Source: RPQJ01 sp963748985 (lineage in GTDB: Bacteria; Pseudomonadota; Gammaproteobacteria; Steroidobacterales; Steroidobacteraceae). Taken from it: a stretch of DNA of 64,000 nt. Both the position numbers and the translations under genes were made by a program. Of the stretch, positions 34,937-43,693 are shown one piece after another. Every line of letters starts with the position of its first letter. Position 1 is the stretch's first letter. The notes under the pieces were generated by a model that was given only the letters and a program-made list of their open reading frames with translations, was not told where the DNA came from and searched no databases. Location: NCBI GenBank assembly GCA_963748985.1, contig CAVVKQ010000002.1:62001-126000 (forward strand), in the 5' to 3' direction.

Positions 34937-35082
34937 GCCTGAAGAGTATGCCTTCGATACAGAACATGCATTGGACACATGGGCTCGGCTAAGCCAAGTT
35001 ATGCTTCGGATTCGCTCGCGAGTCACCGGGAGGCCATGCCCGGCAATAACAGAATGCAGCTTTCAGCAGGGGTCGGAAACAC

Positions 35083-36627
35083 ATGCAGAAGAGAATCGCA
35101 GGAGTTTGCGGTGCCGCGCTGATCGCGGTGCTGGGTGTGCTGGGCGGACCCGTCCACGCACAAACGCAGAAGCCCAACATCCTAGTCATCTGGGGCGACG
35201 ACATCGGCGGCTTCAACATCAGCGCGTACAACCGCGGGATGATGGGTTACAAGACGCCCAACATCGACAGCATCGCGGCCGAAGGCGCGCTGTTCACCGA
35301 TTGGTACGGGCAGCAGAGCTGCACTGCCGGCCGCGCGGCGTTCATTACCGGCCAGTCGCCGATCCGCACCGGTCTCACCAAGGTGGGCCTGCCAGGCGCC
35401 CCGGAAGGCATGATGGCGGCCGACCCGACGATTGCCACGTTACTGCGGGCGCAGGGCTACGTCACCGGGCAGTTCGGCAAGAACCACCTCGGCGACCGCG
35501 ACTCGATGCTGCCGACGGCACACGGTTTCGATGAGTTCTTCGGCAACCTCTACCACCTCAACGCCGAGGAAGAGCCCGAAAACGTCGATTACCCGAAGAA
35601 CCCGGAGTTCAAGAAAAAGTTCGGGCCGCGCGGCGTCATCCACAGCTTCGCCGATGGCCGAATCACGGACACCGGTCCGCTGACCAGGAAGCGCATGGAG
35701 ACGATCGACCGCGAAGTGACGGAAAAGGCACTCGACTTCATGGATCGCGCCGCGAAGTCCGGCAAACCGTTCTTCCTGTGGTGGAACTCCACTCGCATGC
35801 ACATCTTCACCCACCTGCACGCGGACGCAGAGGGCAAGACCGGCCTGGGCATCTATGCCGACGGCATGGTCGAGCACGACGGCCACGTCGGGCAGGTGCT
35901 GGCCAAGCTCAGGGACCTGGGCCTCGAGCAGAACACCATCGTCATGTACTCGACCGACAATGGCGCCGAGACCTTCACGTGGCCTGACGGCGGCACGACC
36001 ATGTTCCGTGGCGAGAAGAACACGCAATGGGAAGGCGGTTACCGTGTGCCGACCATGATCAAGTGGCCGGGCGTCATCAAGCCGGGCACCGTGATCAACG
36101 ACATCGGCGCACACGAAGACATGCTGACGACGTTCCTTGCTGCCGCCGGCGACACGAACGTGACGGCTGACCTGCTCAAGGGCCGCAAGGTCGGTGGCAC
36201 GACCTATAAGGTCCATCTCGACGGCTATGACCTCGGCCCGGCGCTCAGGGGCCAGGCGCCATGGCCGCGCAAGGAGTTCATCTACTGGACCGACGACGGC
36301 AGCGTCGCGGCGCTGCGCTACGAGAACCTGAAGATCACTTTCCTCGAGCAGCCTGCCCTGGGTCTCAAGGTGTGGCAGGAACCTTTCACCGAGCTGCGGG
36401 CACCGAAGCTGACCAACCTGCGCATGGACCCGTTCGAGCGTGCCGAGGAAGAGAACGCGATGGGGTATCAGCGCTGGTACATGGAGCGCATGTTTGCCAT
36501 CGCCCCAGCCGGTGCGTATGTCGGCAACTGGCTGCAGAGCTTCCGGGAGTTTCCGCCGCGGCAGAAGCCGGGCAGCTTCAACCTCGACCGCGTGATGGAA
36601 GCGGTGATGTCGAGCTCGAAGCAGTAA
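35083..36627 (+). CDS. Arylsulfatase (formylglycine-dependent sulfatase), exported
   Basis: 514 residues with a signal peptide ending PVHAQ. Sulfatase signature: Cys80 in QSCTAGRAAF is the C-x-A/P-x-R site converted to formylglycine (here C-T-A-G-R). Metal ligands appear in VIWGDDIGGF, and a second cluster lies in YSTDNGAETFTWPDGG. Conserved GQFGKNHLGD supplies the usual Lys/His. It would hydrolyse sulfate esters in the periplasm. It is followed, after a porin remnant, by an alkylsulfatase gene, so the locus looks devoted to sulfate-ester use. I see no formylglycine-generating enzyme gene in this window. Confidence 0.9.
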   Translation: MQKRIAGVCGAALIAVLGVLGGPVHAQTQKPNILVIWGDDIGGFNISAYNRGMMGYKTPNIDSIAAEGALFTDWYGQQSCTAGRAAFITGQSPIRTGLTKVGLPGAPEGMMAADPTIATLLRAQGYVTGQFGKNHLGDRDSMLPTAHGFDEFFGNLYHLNAEEEPENVDYPKNPEFKKKFGPRGVIHSFADGRITDTGPLTRKRMETIDREVTEKALDFMDRAAKSGKPFFLWWNSTRMHIFTHLHADAEGKTGLGIYADGMVEHDGHVGQVLAKLRDLGLEQNTIVMYSTDNGAETFTWPDGGTTMFRGEKNTQWEGGYRVPTMIKWPGVIKPGTVINDIGAHEDMLTTFLAAAGDTNVTADLLKGRKVGGTTYKVHLDGYDLGPALRGQAPWPRKEFIYWTDDGSVAALRYENLKITFLEQPALGLKVWQEPFTELRAPKLTNLRMDPFERAEEENAMGYQRWYMERMFAIAPAGAYVGNWLQSFREFPPRQKPGSFNLDRVMEAVMSSSKQ

Positions 36628-36784
36628 GCCGCCCGTCACAGCGTTCTAAAATTCCACGGCGCCCGCGCGGGAGCCGCCTGCATTCCCACCCCCGCAGGCG
36701 GAGTCCCGGGCGGTGCGCCGTGGCTTCGTTGTCAGCAGGAACCTTCGATAGAGCAGGCAGTGGTCGAGGCGGCACCATGGATGG

Positions 36785-36961
36785 CTGGTGGCCCGCGTGA
36801 ATTGGTGGGCCAACAACCGCTGGAAGGCGAGCATCGGTTACGGCAACATCGACCTCGATTGCTCCGGCGTCACCAGCAACACGAAGATGCTGCTGACCCG
36901 CCTGCAGTGGATACATTGGGCATTGAACGATGCTCGGCGAGGCGAACCGCGCAGAAAATGA
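36785..36961 (+). pseudogene. C-terminal remnant of a phosphate-selective-porin-like gene
   Basis: In the roughly 350-base gap between the sulfatase and alkylsulfatase genes one frame reads VARVNWWANNRWKASIGYGN and continues to LLTRLQWIHWALN before a stop at 36959. The pattern (VNW..N...K..I.YG, then a final LLTRLQ) is that of the last two strands of OprO/OprP-type porins. Upstream in the same frame is a stop at 36749, and no start or ribosome site is present, so only about 45 porin codons survive. Sulfatases are often found beside such porins. The rest of the gap (36628-36750) contains a GC-rich stretch and nothing I can name. Confidence 0.5.
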
Positions 36962-36977
36962 TGCAGTGGAGACCGGC

Positions 36978-39035
36978 ATGAATCGACCCGAGCCTCTGCG
37001 GACCCTGCTGGTGCTGGCGGTCTGTGGCGTGTGCGCGCCGTTGAATGCGGAAGCACGCAAGACCAGTCCCGTGGCCAGTCCTGCGCCAAGCGCGCACTTT
37101 CATCCGCAGGGGCAACCGCCGTCGCCAGCGACCGAGGCGTTACAGCGCATCGCACGGTCATCCCTGCCGTTCGAGGACAAGAGGGACTTCGAGGAATCGA
37201 AACAAGGATTCATCGCGGCGCCCACGTACACCGAGATCAAGACGGCGGAAGGCGCACCGGCCTGGAACTTCGGCCGCTACGCGTTCCTCGACACGAAGCA
37301 GGACTTCGACAGTATCCACCCGTCGCTGCAGCGACAGGCCGTGCTCAATGCCCAATACGGGCTTTACGAAGTCGTGCCCGGCCGGATCTGGCAGGTGCGC
37401 GGCTTCGACCTCTCCAACATCACCTTCGTCAAGGGCGATTCCGGCTGGATCGTCTTCGATCCGCTCGTCTCGAAGGAAACGGCCGCCGCGGCGCTCGCAT
37501 TTGCCAATGAAAAACTCGGCGCCCGTCCCGTCGTGGCAGTCGTGTACTCGCACTCGCACATCGACCATTTCGGCGGCGTGCGCGGCGTGATCGACGAGGC
37601 CGACGTCAGGGCGGGCAAGGTGCAGGTCATCGCACCCGCCGGCTTCATGGAAGCGGCCATCTCGGAGAACGTCTACGCCGGCAACGCGATGATCCGCCGT
37701 GCGATGTACCAGTACGGCATGCTGCTGCCGTCGAGCCCGTTCGGCCACGTCGACCAGGCCATCGGCAAGCGGGCCTCTTCGGGCACCACCGGCCTGATCG
37801 CGCCAACGCAGCTCGTAACCAAGGACATCGAAGAGATCGTCGTCGACGGCGTGACGATGGTGTTCCAGAACACGCCGGGCACGGAAGCGCCGGCCGAAAT
37901 GAACACCTGGTTTCCGCAGTACAAGGCGTTCTGGGCGGCCGAGAACATTACGGCGACGATCCACAACATCTACACGCTGCGCGGCGCGCTCGTCCGCGAT
38001 GCGCTGCAATGGTCGAAGTACATCAACGAGGCGCTTTACCTCTTCGGCTCCCAGGCCGACGTCATGTTCGCGGCTCACACCTGGCCCCGCTGGGGCAACG
38101 CGCGCATCCAGGAAGTCATGCGTACCCAGCGTGACGTGTATGCAAACCTGAACAACGACGTGCTGCACCTGGCGAACCAGGGCGTGACGATCAACGAGAT
38201 CCAGAACGTCTATCGCCTGCCCGCCAGCCTGCAGCAGGACTGGGCGGCGCGCAGCTACCATGGGTCGGAAGGGCACAACAGCCGCGCAGTCATCAATCGC
38301 TATCTTGGCTACTGGGACGGCAACCCGGCCACGCTGGTGCCGGCCTCCCCGCGGGATTCCGCGCCGCTGTACGTCGAGATGATGGGGGGTGCAGACAAGA
38401 TCGTCGCGCGGTCGCGCGAACTGTACGCGGCGGGCGAGTATCGGCTGGCGATCGAGTTGCTGAACAAGCTCGTGTACGCGCAGCCAACCAACCAGGCTGC
38501 CAGGAACCTGCTCGCCGACGCCTTCGAACAGGTGGGCTACCAGAAGGAAAGCTCGAGCCTGCGCAACAGCTTCCTCGCAGCTGCGCTTGAATTGCGGTCG
38601 GGCATCCCGGGCGGCCTGATGCCGCAGTCGGCTTCGCCAGACACCGTGCGCGCCATGACGACGGAACTGTGGCTCGACTACCTGGGCATCCTGCTCGACA
38701 GCCGCAAGGCCGATGGGCTGGCGTTCAAGATCAACCTCGTCACACCCGACAATGGCGAACAGCATGTACTCGAACTCAGCCATTCGACGCTGACGAACAT
38801 CCAGGGGTACCAGGCGCAGGACGCGGACCTCACCATCACGATCAACCGGGCCGACCTCGAGCCGATCATGATGCGCAAAGCAACGTTCGCCTCCCAGGCC
38901 GCGGCGGGCCGCGCGAGCCTGGCCGGCAACGCGGACGTACTGAAGCGACTGATGGCGAGCCTCGGCGATTTCGATCAGTATTTCGAGATCATGCCGGGGA
39001 CGAAGGCGGTCGTGCCGGTCGCGCCAGCACCCTGA
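36978..39035 (+). CDS. Alkyl sulfatase of the SdsA1 type (metallo-beta-lactamase fold), exported
   Basis: A 685-residue protein: signal peptide (to LNAEA), MBL domain with zinc motif SHSHIDHFGG (His192, His194, Asp196, His197), further ligands in the AGNAMIRRAMYQYG and TEAPAEMNTWF regions, an all-helical dimerisation domain (about 430-560) and a C-terminal SCP2-like domain (from about 570, with HVLELSHSTLTNI). This is the three-domain order of SdsA1/YjcS, which cleave primary or secondary alkyl sulfates such as SDS to alcohol and sulfate. It probably acts with the upstream arylsulfatase under the LysR regulator. Confidence 0.92.
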   Translation: MNRPEPLRTLLVLAVCGVCAPLNAEARKTSPVASPAPSAHFHPQGQPPSPATEALQRIARSSLPFEDKRDFEESKQGFIAAPTYTEIKTAEGAPAWNFGRYAFLDTKQDFDSIHPSLQRQAVLNAQYGLYEVVPGRIWQVRGFDLSNITFVKGDSGWIVFDPLVSKETAAAALAFANEKLGARPVVAVVYSHSHIDHFGGVRGVIDEADVRAGKVQVIAPAGFMEAAISENVYAGNAMIRRAMYQYGMLLPSSPFGHVDQAIGKRASSGTTGLIAPTQLVTKDIEEIVVDGVTMVFQNTPGTEAPAEMNTWFPQYKAFWAAENITATIHNIYTLRGALVRDALQWSKYINEALYLFGSQADVMFAAHTWPRWGNARIQEVMRTQRDVYANLNNDVLHLANQGVTINEIQNVYRLPASLQQDWAARSYHGSEGHNSRAVINRYLGYWDGNPATLVPASPRDSAPLYVEMMGGADKIVARSRELYAAGEYRLAIELLNKLVYAQPTNQAARNLLADAFEQVGYQKESSSLRNSFLAAALELRSGIPGGLMPQSASPDTVRAMTTELWLDYLGILLDSRKADGLAFKINLVTPDNGEQHVLELSHSTLTNIQGYQAQDADLTITINRADLEPIMMRKATFASQAAAGRASLAGNADVLKRLMASLGDFDQYFEIMPGTKAVVPVAPAP

Positions 39036-39071
39036 GCCCTATCGCGGCTCGTCCGCAGAGAGTCGAGATTC

Positions 39072-41483
39072 GTGCCCCGCAAGCAAACCCGCGCGCAGCA
39101 GCAGTCCAAAGTGATTGGTGGCGCTCCTGCGCCTGACGACTCTGCCGATGGGTCGAGCCGGATGACTGCGCTGTGGGTCGGCATACTTGCGGGCATTGCG
39201 ATGCTGGTCCTCGCTGCCTGGTATTTCTTCGCCGGGCGGCAGCCAGGGGTAGCCGAGTCGACGGCCGGCACCGAGCCAGTCGCCGTAACCGCCGCATACG
39301 TCGGCTCGCAGTCCTGCGCGCGATGTCACTCAGTCGAATCGAAGGCCTGGCAGACGTCGCAGCACGCAGTCGCCATGCAGCAAGCCACCGGACAGACAGT
39401 GCTCGGCAATTTCAACGACGCGACCTATAGCTTCCAGGGCGTCCAGTCCAGTTTCTTCCAGCGCGACGACAAGTATTTCATCCGCACTGACGGGCCTGAC
39501 GGCCAGCTCGCGGACTTCGAGGTCAAGTACACGTTCGGCGTCGCGCCGTTGCAGCAATACCTAGTCGAGTTGCCCGGTGGGCGCCTGCAGGCCGTCTCGC
39601 TGACCTGGGATGCGCGATCGCGCGCGCAGGGTGGCCAGCGCTGGTTCCGCCAGTATCCCGACGAGAAGATCGACCACACGGACGAACTACACTGGACGCG
39701 TCGGTCGCAGAACTGGAACTTCATGTGCGCCGACTGCCACTCGACCCAGGTGAGCAAGGGCTATGACGCGTCTGCTGATTCGTTCAAGACGACCTACGCC
39801 GAAATCTCAGTGGGTTGTGAGGCGTGCCACGGGCCCGGCTCCGCCCACGTCGAATGGGCCGGCCGTAAGGGCACGGAGGCGGGCAAGGGCCTGACGGTGC
39901 AGCTCGACGAGCGACGCGGCGTGACCTGGGGGCTTGACGCTGGGACAGGCCAGCCTGTGCGCAACAAGCCGCGCACCACCGAGCGTGAAATCGAAGTCTG
40001 TGCGCAGTGTCACGCGCGTCGCGCACAGATCGCCGATGCGTACGAGCCCGGGCGCCCGTTCATGGATCACTACCTGCCGTCGCTGCTGGTGCCGGGGCTG
40101 TATCACGCCGACGGTCAGCAGCAGGACGAGGTGTTCGTCTGGGGTTCGTGGCTGCAAAGTCGCATGCACGCGGCCGGCGTCACCTGCAGCGATTGCCACG
40201 ATCCGCATACGCAGGCGCTGCGCGCACCGGGCAACACAGTGTGCGCGCAGTGTCACGATGCATCGAAGTACGATGCCAGCACGCATCACAGGCACCAACA
40301 GGGAGCGGCAGGCGCGCAATGCGCCAACTGCCACATGCCGCAGAACACGTACATGGTCGTTGATCCCCGGCGCGATCACAGCATGCGTGTGCCACGACCC
40401 GACGAGAGCGTGGCGTTCGGCGTGCCGAATGCATGCAATGCGTGCCACACCGAGCGCGATGCGAAGTGGGCAGCTGGAACGGTGCGCGATTGGCTCGGCC
40501 GCGATGCTGCCGGTTACCAGACGTTCACGACAGTCTTTCATGCTGCCGAAAGTGGTGAGCCATCTGCGCTCGATAAGCTCGCCGCTGTTGCCGCGGACAC
40601 AGCACAGCCTGCCATCGTGCGTGCTTCTGCACTCGCGCGACTCGCCGGCAGTGGCCAGTTCACGCGCGACTTCGCGCAGAGCATGTCTGGGGACGCCAAT
40701 CCGCTGGTGCGACTGGCAACGGTGCAGCTGGCTGACGTGATGCCCGCCGAAACGCGCGCGACGGTCCTCGGGCCGTTGCTCGGTGATGCGAGCCGCGCCG
40801 TCCGTATCGAGGCGGCGAGGTCGCTTGCGGGCGGCCAGGAACGGCTGCTGCAGGAACTGCTGCCGCGCTGGGAGGTCGCGTCGCAGGAGTACATCGCGAC
40901 TCTGCAGTACAACGCAGACCGACCCGAGTCCCGCGTCGCGCTCGGGGGCTTCAGGGCAGCATTGGGGCAGGCTGACGCGGCCAATGCCCAGTTCATCGCC
41001 GCAATCCAGCTGGATCCGGAGTTCGTGCCGGCCTACGTCAATGCGGCAGACTCGCTGCGCGCGCAAGGACGTGACCACGAGTCGGCTGAAATGTTGCAGC
41101 GAGGTTTGCAGCGTGTGCCGACAAGCGCCACGCTGCATCACGCGCTGGGCCTGGCGCGTATACGCCTGCAGCAGCCGGAACTCGCAATGGGGTCGCTCCG
41201 GCGCGCCGTGGAACTCGACCCCGGTACAGCTCGCTACAGCTACGTCTTCGCGGTGGCGCTGCATTCGACGGGGCAGGCGGAGGAATCGATCCGCCGCCTG
41301 CAGGATGCCGTCAAGCGCTGGCCCTACGATCGCGACATGCTGATGGCACTGACTTCGTTCCAGCTCGAGTCGGGGAAGCGCCAGGATGCGCAGGAGACGG
41401 CACGCAGGCTCGTGGCCTCCTATCCGGCAGACCCACAGGTGCGTGTACTGGCAGCACAAGCGCTCGGCGAGCAATCGCCCTGA
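39072..41483 (+). CDS. Octahaem c-type cytochrome with TPR domain, membrane anchored
   Basis: 803 residues: one N-terminal TM helix (about 33-53), then eight CxxCH motifs (by count) between about residues 80 and 460 (CARCH, CADCH, CEACH, CAQCH, CSDCH, CAQCH, CANCH, CNACH). An Ala-rich helical-repeat segment follows (about 490-610), then TPRs (about 620-800, with AIQLDPEFVPAYVNAADSL and AVELDPGTARYSYVFAVAL). Multihaem-plus-TPR proteins of this type are widespread and uncharacterised; the haem part is distantly like cytochrome c554/hydroxylamine-oxidoreductase relatives. GTG at 39072 follows the alkylsulfatase stop by 36 bases. It may be independent of the sulfatases functionally. Confidence 0.85.
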   Translation: MPRKQTRAQQQSKVIGGAPAPDDSADGSSRMTALWVGILAGIAMLVLAAWYFFAGRQPGVAESTAGTEPVAVTAAYVGSQSCARCHSVESKAWQTSQHAVAMQQATGQTVLGNFNDATYSFQGVQSSFFQRDDKYFIRTDGPDGQLADFEVKYTFGVAPLQQYLVELPGGRLQAVSLTWDARSRAQGGQRWFRQYPDEKIDHTDELHWTRRSQNWNFMCADCHSTQVSKGYDASADSFKTTYAEISVGCEACHGPGSAHVEWAGRKGTEAGKGLTVQLDERRGVTWGLDAGTGQPVRNKPRTTEREIEVCAQCHARRAQIADAYEPGRPFMDHYLPSLLVPGLYHADGQQQDEVFVWGSWLQSRMHAAGVTCSDCHDPHTQALRAPGNTVCAQCHDASKYDASTHHRHQQGAAGAQCANCHMPQNTYMVVDPRRDHSMRVPRPDESVAFGVPNACNACHTERDAKWAAGTVRDWLGRDAAGYQTFTTVFHAAESGEPSALDKLAAVAADTAQPAIVRASALARLAGSGQFTRDFAQSMSGDANPLVRLATVQLADVMPAETRATVLGPLLGDASRAVRIEAARSLAGGQERLLQELLPRWEVASQEYIATLQYNADRPESRVALGGFRAALGQADAANAQFIAAIQLDPEFVPAYVNAADSLRAQGRDHESAEMLQRGLQRVPTSATLHHALGLARIRLQQPELAMGSLRRAVELDPGTARYSYVFAVALHSTGQAEESIRRLQDAVKRWPYDRDMLMALTSFQLESGKRQDAQETARRLVASYPADPQVRVLAAQALGEQSP

Positions 41484-41669
41484 TCAGTTCGAAGCGCTTG
41501 CCGCGAGGTTCGTGCCTCGCTGCTTCTCCGCCGAGCCAATGCCGAGAAACATCATGCCGTCCGCCAGTGTCGTTTTCAGAAGCGACTTGATCCGGTTCAC
41601 GTGGGCTCCGCTGGCGGTGAAATTCCAGTCTACACTGCGGCTCCCTGCTGCTGACCTCGAAGCCCGTCC

Positions 41670-42866
41670 ATGACTGCACGCCGTCGCCGATCCCCGCTGT
41701 CGAAGCGTCCGCGCGTGGCCATCGTCGGCGCAAATTTCGGGGGCATGCGAGCGGCCCAGGAACTCGGTCCCGAATTCGACGTAACCGTGTTCGATCCGTC
41801 GCCGTGGTTCGAATGGCTCCCGAACATTCACGAGCTCGTCTCGCGGGCCAAGCGGCCGGTCGACCTGAGGCTGCCGCGGAAGCGGCTCGTGGCCGCGGCG
41901 GGCCATCGTTTTGTGCGCGACGCCGTCACTGCCATCGATGCGAGGCGCGGAACCCTGACGACGGCAGGCGGCACGGTCGACGCGTTCGACTTTTGTATCG
42001 TTGCCGTCGGTGGAATCAACGCGACGTACGGAGTCCAAGGCGTTGAACGCCACGCCTTGCCATTCAGGTGTGTCGAGCATTGCGACGCGATCGGTCGCCG
42101 ACTGGCGGCACTGATGAAGGGGCGCAAACGGCGTTCGATCGTCATCGCAGGCGGAGGCTTTGCAGGCGTCGAGGCGCTCGGTGAGATCCTCCGGCGTTAC
42201 AGGTCTCGCGATAACCTGACGCTGCACATCGTCGAGGCGGGCCCTGGACTGATGTCGGGAGTGTCGCCGAAGATCGACGCTGCCGTGCGCAAGCATGTAC
42301 GGGCTTACGACGTGCAGATCCACGCGAGGGCCCCAGTCGCGGCAATCACGCCAGCTGGCGTTCGTCTGCAAGGTGGCAAGCGGCTTCGCTCCGACCTCAC
42401 GATCTGGACGGGCGGTAGCGTCGCACCTCCGCTGCTGCACGATGCGAGGCTCGCGCCGAAGGCGTTGCAGTGGGCGCCCGTCGATGCAACGCTGCGCAGT
42501 CGCCGCCACCGCAACGTGTTTGTGATTGGCGATGCGGCGGCATTGCCAGTGGCCCTGCCGAAGCAGGCATTCCACGCGCTCGAGATGGGTGAGTGCGCGG
42601 CTGCCAACGTTCGACGCGTCGTTGCCGGCCGTGCGCTGCGTCGCTATCGGCCGTCGCGCACGCCGCTGCTGGTAGCGTTCGGCGATCTTGATACGTTCCT
42701 GGTTGCGGGCCGCTCGGTCGTCGCGAATCCAGCGCTCGCTGCGGGCAAGGAAGCCGTGTACCAGGTGACGATGGCGCAGATCGACCCGCCCTCGAACGTG
42801 CACGCGCTCGGCCAGCTGGCATCCCGCGTCATTGGCGTCACGCGCAGGCTGGTGCCGTCGCGGTGA
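41670..42866 (+). CDS. FAD-dependent pyridine nucleotide-disulfide oxidoreductase (NDH-2/SQR-like)
   Basis: A 398-residue flavoprotein: FAD-binding VAIVGANFGGMRAAQEL near the N-terminus, second Rossmann SIVIAGGGFAGVEALGEI near residue 155, and VFVIGDAAALP near 285. The overall pattern matches type II NADH dehydrogenase or related FAD oxidoreductases. No conserved cysteine pair of sulfide:quinone reductase is obvious, and there is no long C-terminal membrane helix. The stop overlaps the following methyltransferase gene by four bases (GTGA). The 41484-41669 gap upstream holds no gene I can support. Confidence 0.85.
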   Translation: MTARRRRSPLSKRPRVAIVGANFGGMRAAQELGPEFDVTVFDPSPWFEWLPNIHELVSRAKRPVDLRLPRKRLVAAAGHRFVRDAVTAIDARRGTLTTAGGTVDAFDFCIVAVGGINATYGVQGVERHALPFRCVEHCDAIGRRLAALMKGRKRRSIVIAGGGFAGVEALGEILRRYRSRDNLTLHIVEAGPGLMSGVSPKIDAAVRKHVRAYDVQIHARAPVAAITPAGVRLQGGKRLRSDLTIWTGGSVAPPLLHDARLAPKALQWAPVDATLRSRRHRNVFVIGDAAALPVALPKQAFHALEMGECAAANVRRVVAGRALRRYRPSRTPLLVAFGDLDTFLVAGRSVVANPALAAGKEAVYQVTMAQIDPPSNVHALGQLASRVIGVTRRLVPSR

Positions 42867-43693
42867 GAGGCCCGCTGCTCACTGCACGCGTGCACCAGCA
42901 AATGCTCCTTGCGCGGCGTCGCGGCGAGCAGGTACTCGCGTGTTCGCTCGATCTGGATCGCTCGGAGGCTCAGGTAGAGCTTGGTACGAATGAATGGCGC
43001 TGGCGCGAGCGATCGTACCCGTACCTCGAACGCTGCAGGGAGCGGACGATCTATCACTGGACCGGCGCCAGGTTCGAGCCGGTCGCGCGCTTCGGCACCT
43101 CGCTGCTCAAGCTCGTGCCAACCGACTGGGGCCCACCGACGTTCGAGATCGACGGCGTGAAGATGCTGCCGACGAAGCAGGTCTCGCCGTACGACGATGC
43201 GCGCCGCAAAGTCGCCTTGATCGAACCATGCGGCAAGCGTGTGCTGGATACCTGCGCGGGTCTCGGCTATTTCGCAGCATGGTGCCTGGAGGGGAGGGCG
43301 AGCGCAGTAACGTCCTATGAAATCAACCCGGATGTCCTCTGGCTGCGCACGCTCAACCCGTGGTCGCCGGCGAACGGACCTGGTCTGAATGTAATCGCCG
43401 GTGACGTCAGTGCGGCGATACGCGGACTCGCGGACGCTTCTTTCGATGCCATCCTGCACGATCCGCCGCGCTTTGGCCTGGCCGGCGAGCTGTATTCGCA
43501 GGCCTTCTACGACGAACTCGCGCGGGCCCTGACGCCTGGCGGCCGGTTGTTCCACTACACGGGCACGCCGAATCGGCTAACCAGCGGGCGCGACGTTCCG
43601 CAGGAAGTTGCGCGGCGACTGCGGTTCGCCGGCTTCACGACCCGGCTGGAAGGCGATGGCGTACTCGCCGTGCGCGGCAACTCATGCGGCTGA
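42863..43693 (+). CDS. Class I SAM-dependent methyltransferase-fold protein
   Basis: 276 residues with a Rossmann SAM site, RVLDTCAGLGYFAAWCLE near residue 128, an acidic loop SYEINPDVLWL and a catalytic-type ILHDPPRFGLAGELYS near 205. The N-terminal third is unusual and contains WRWRERSYPYLERCRERTIY. The DPPR motif is of the N-methyltransferase type (DPPY/NPPF), so a nucleic-acid or small-molecule amine substrate is possible. GTG start at 42863 overlaps the flavoprotein stop, and its 3-prime end overlaps the RNA methyltransferase by 10 bases, so the three genes are one operon. Confidence 0.8.
   Translation: MRGPLLTARVHQQMLLARRRGEQVLACSLDLDRSEAQVELGTNEWRWRERSYPYLERCRERTIYHWTGARFEPVARFGTSLLKLVPTDWGPPTFEIDGVKMLPTKQVSPYDDARRKVALIEPCGKRVLDTCAGLGYFAAWCLEGRASAVTSYEINPDVLWLRTLNPWSPANGPGLNVIAGDVSAAIRGLADASFDAILHDPPRFGLAGELYSQAFYDELARALTPGGRLFHYTGTPNRLTSGRDVPQEVARRLRFAGFTTRLEGDGVLAVRGNSCG

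Noticed and set aside
41484..41669. Possible small minus-strand gene (contains MMFLGIGSAEKQ)
   Set aside because: No ribosome site and no upstream start giving a sensible product; could be a remnant, but evidence is too thin.
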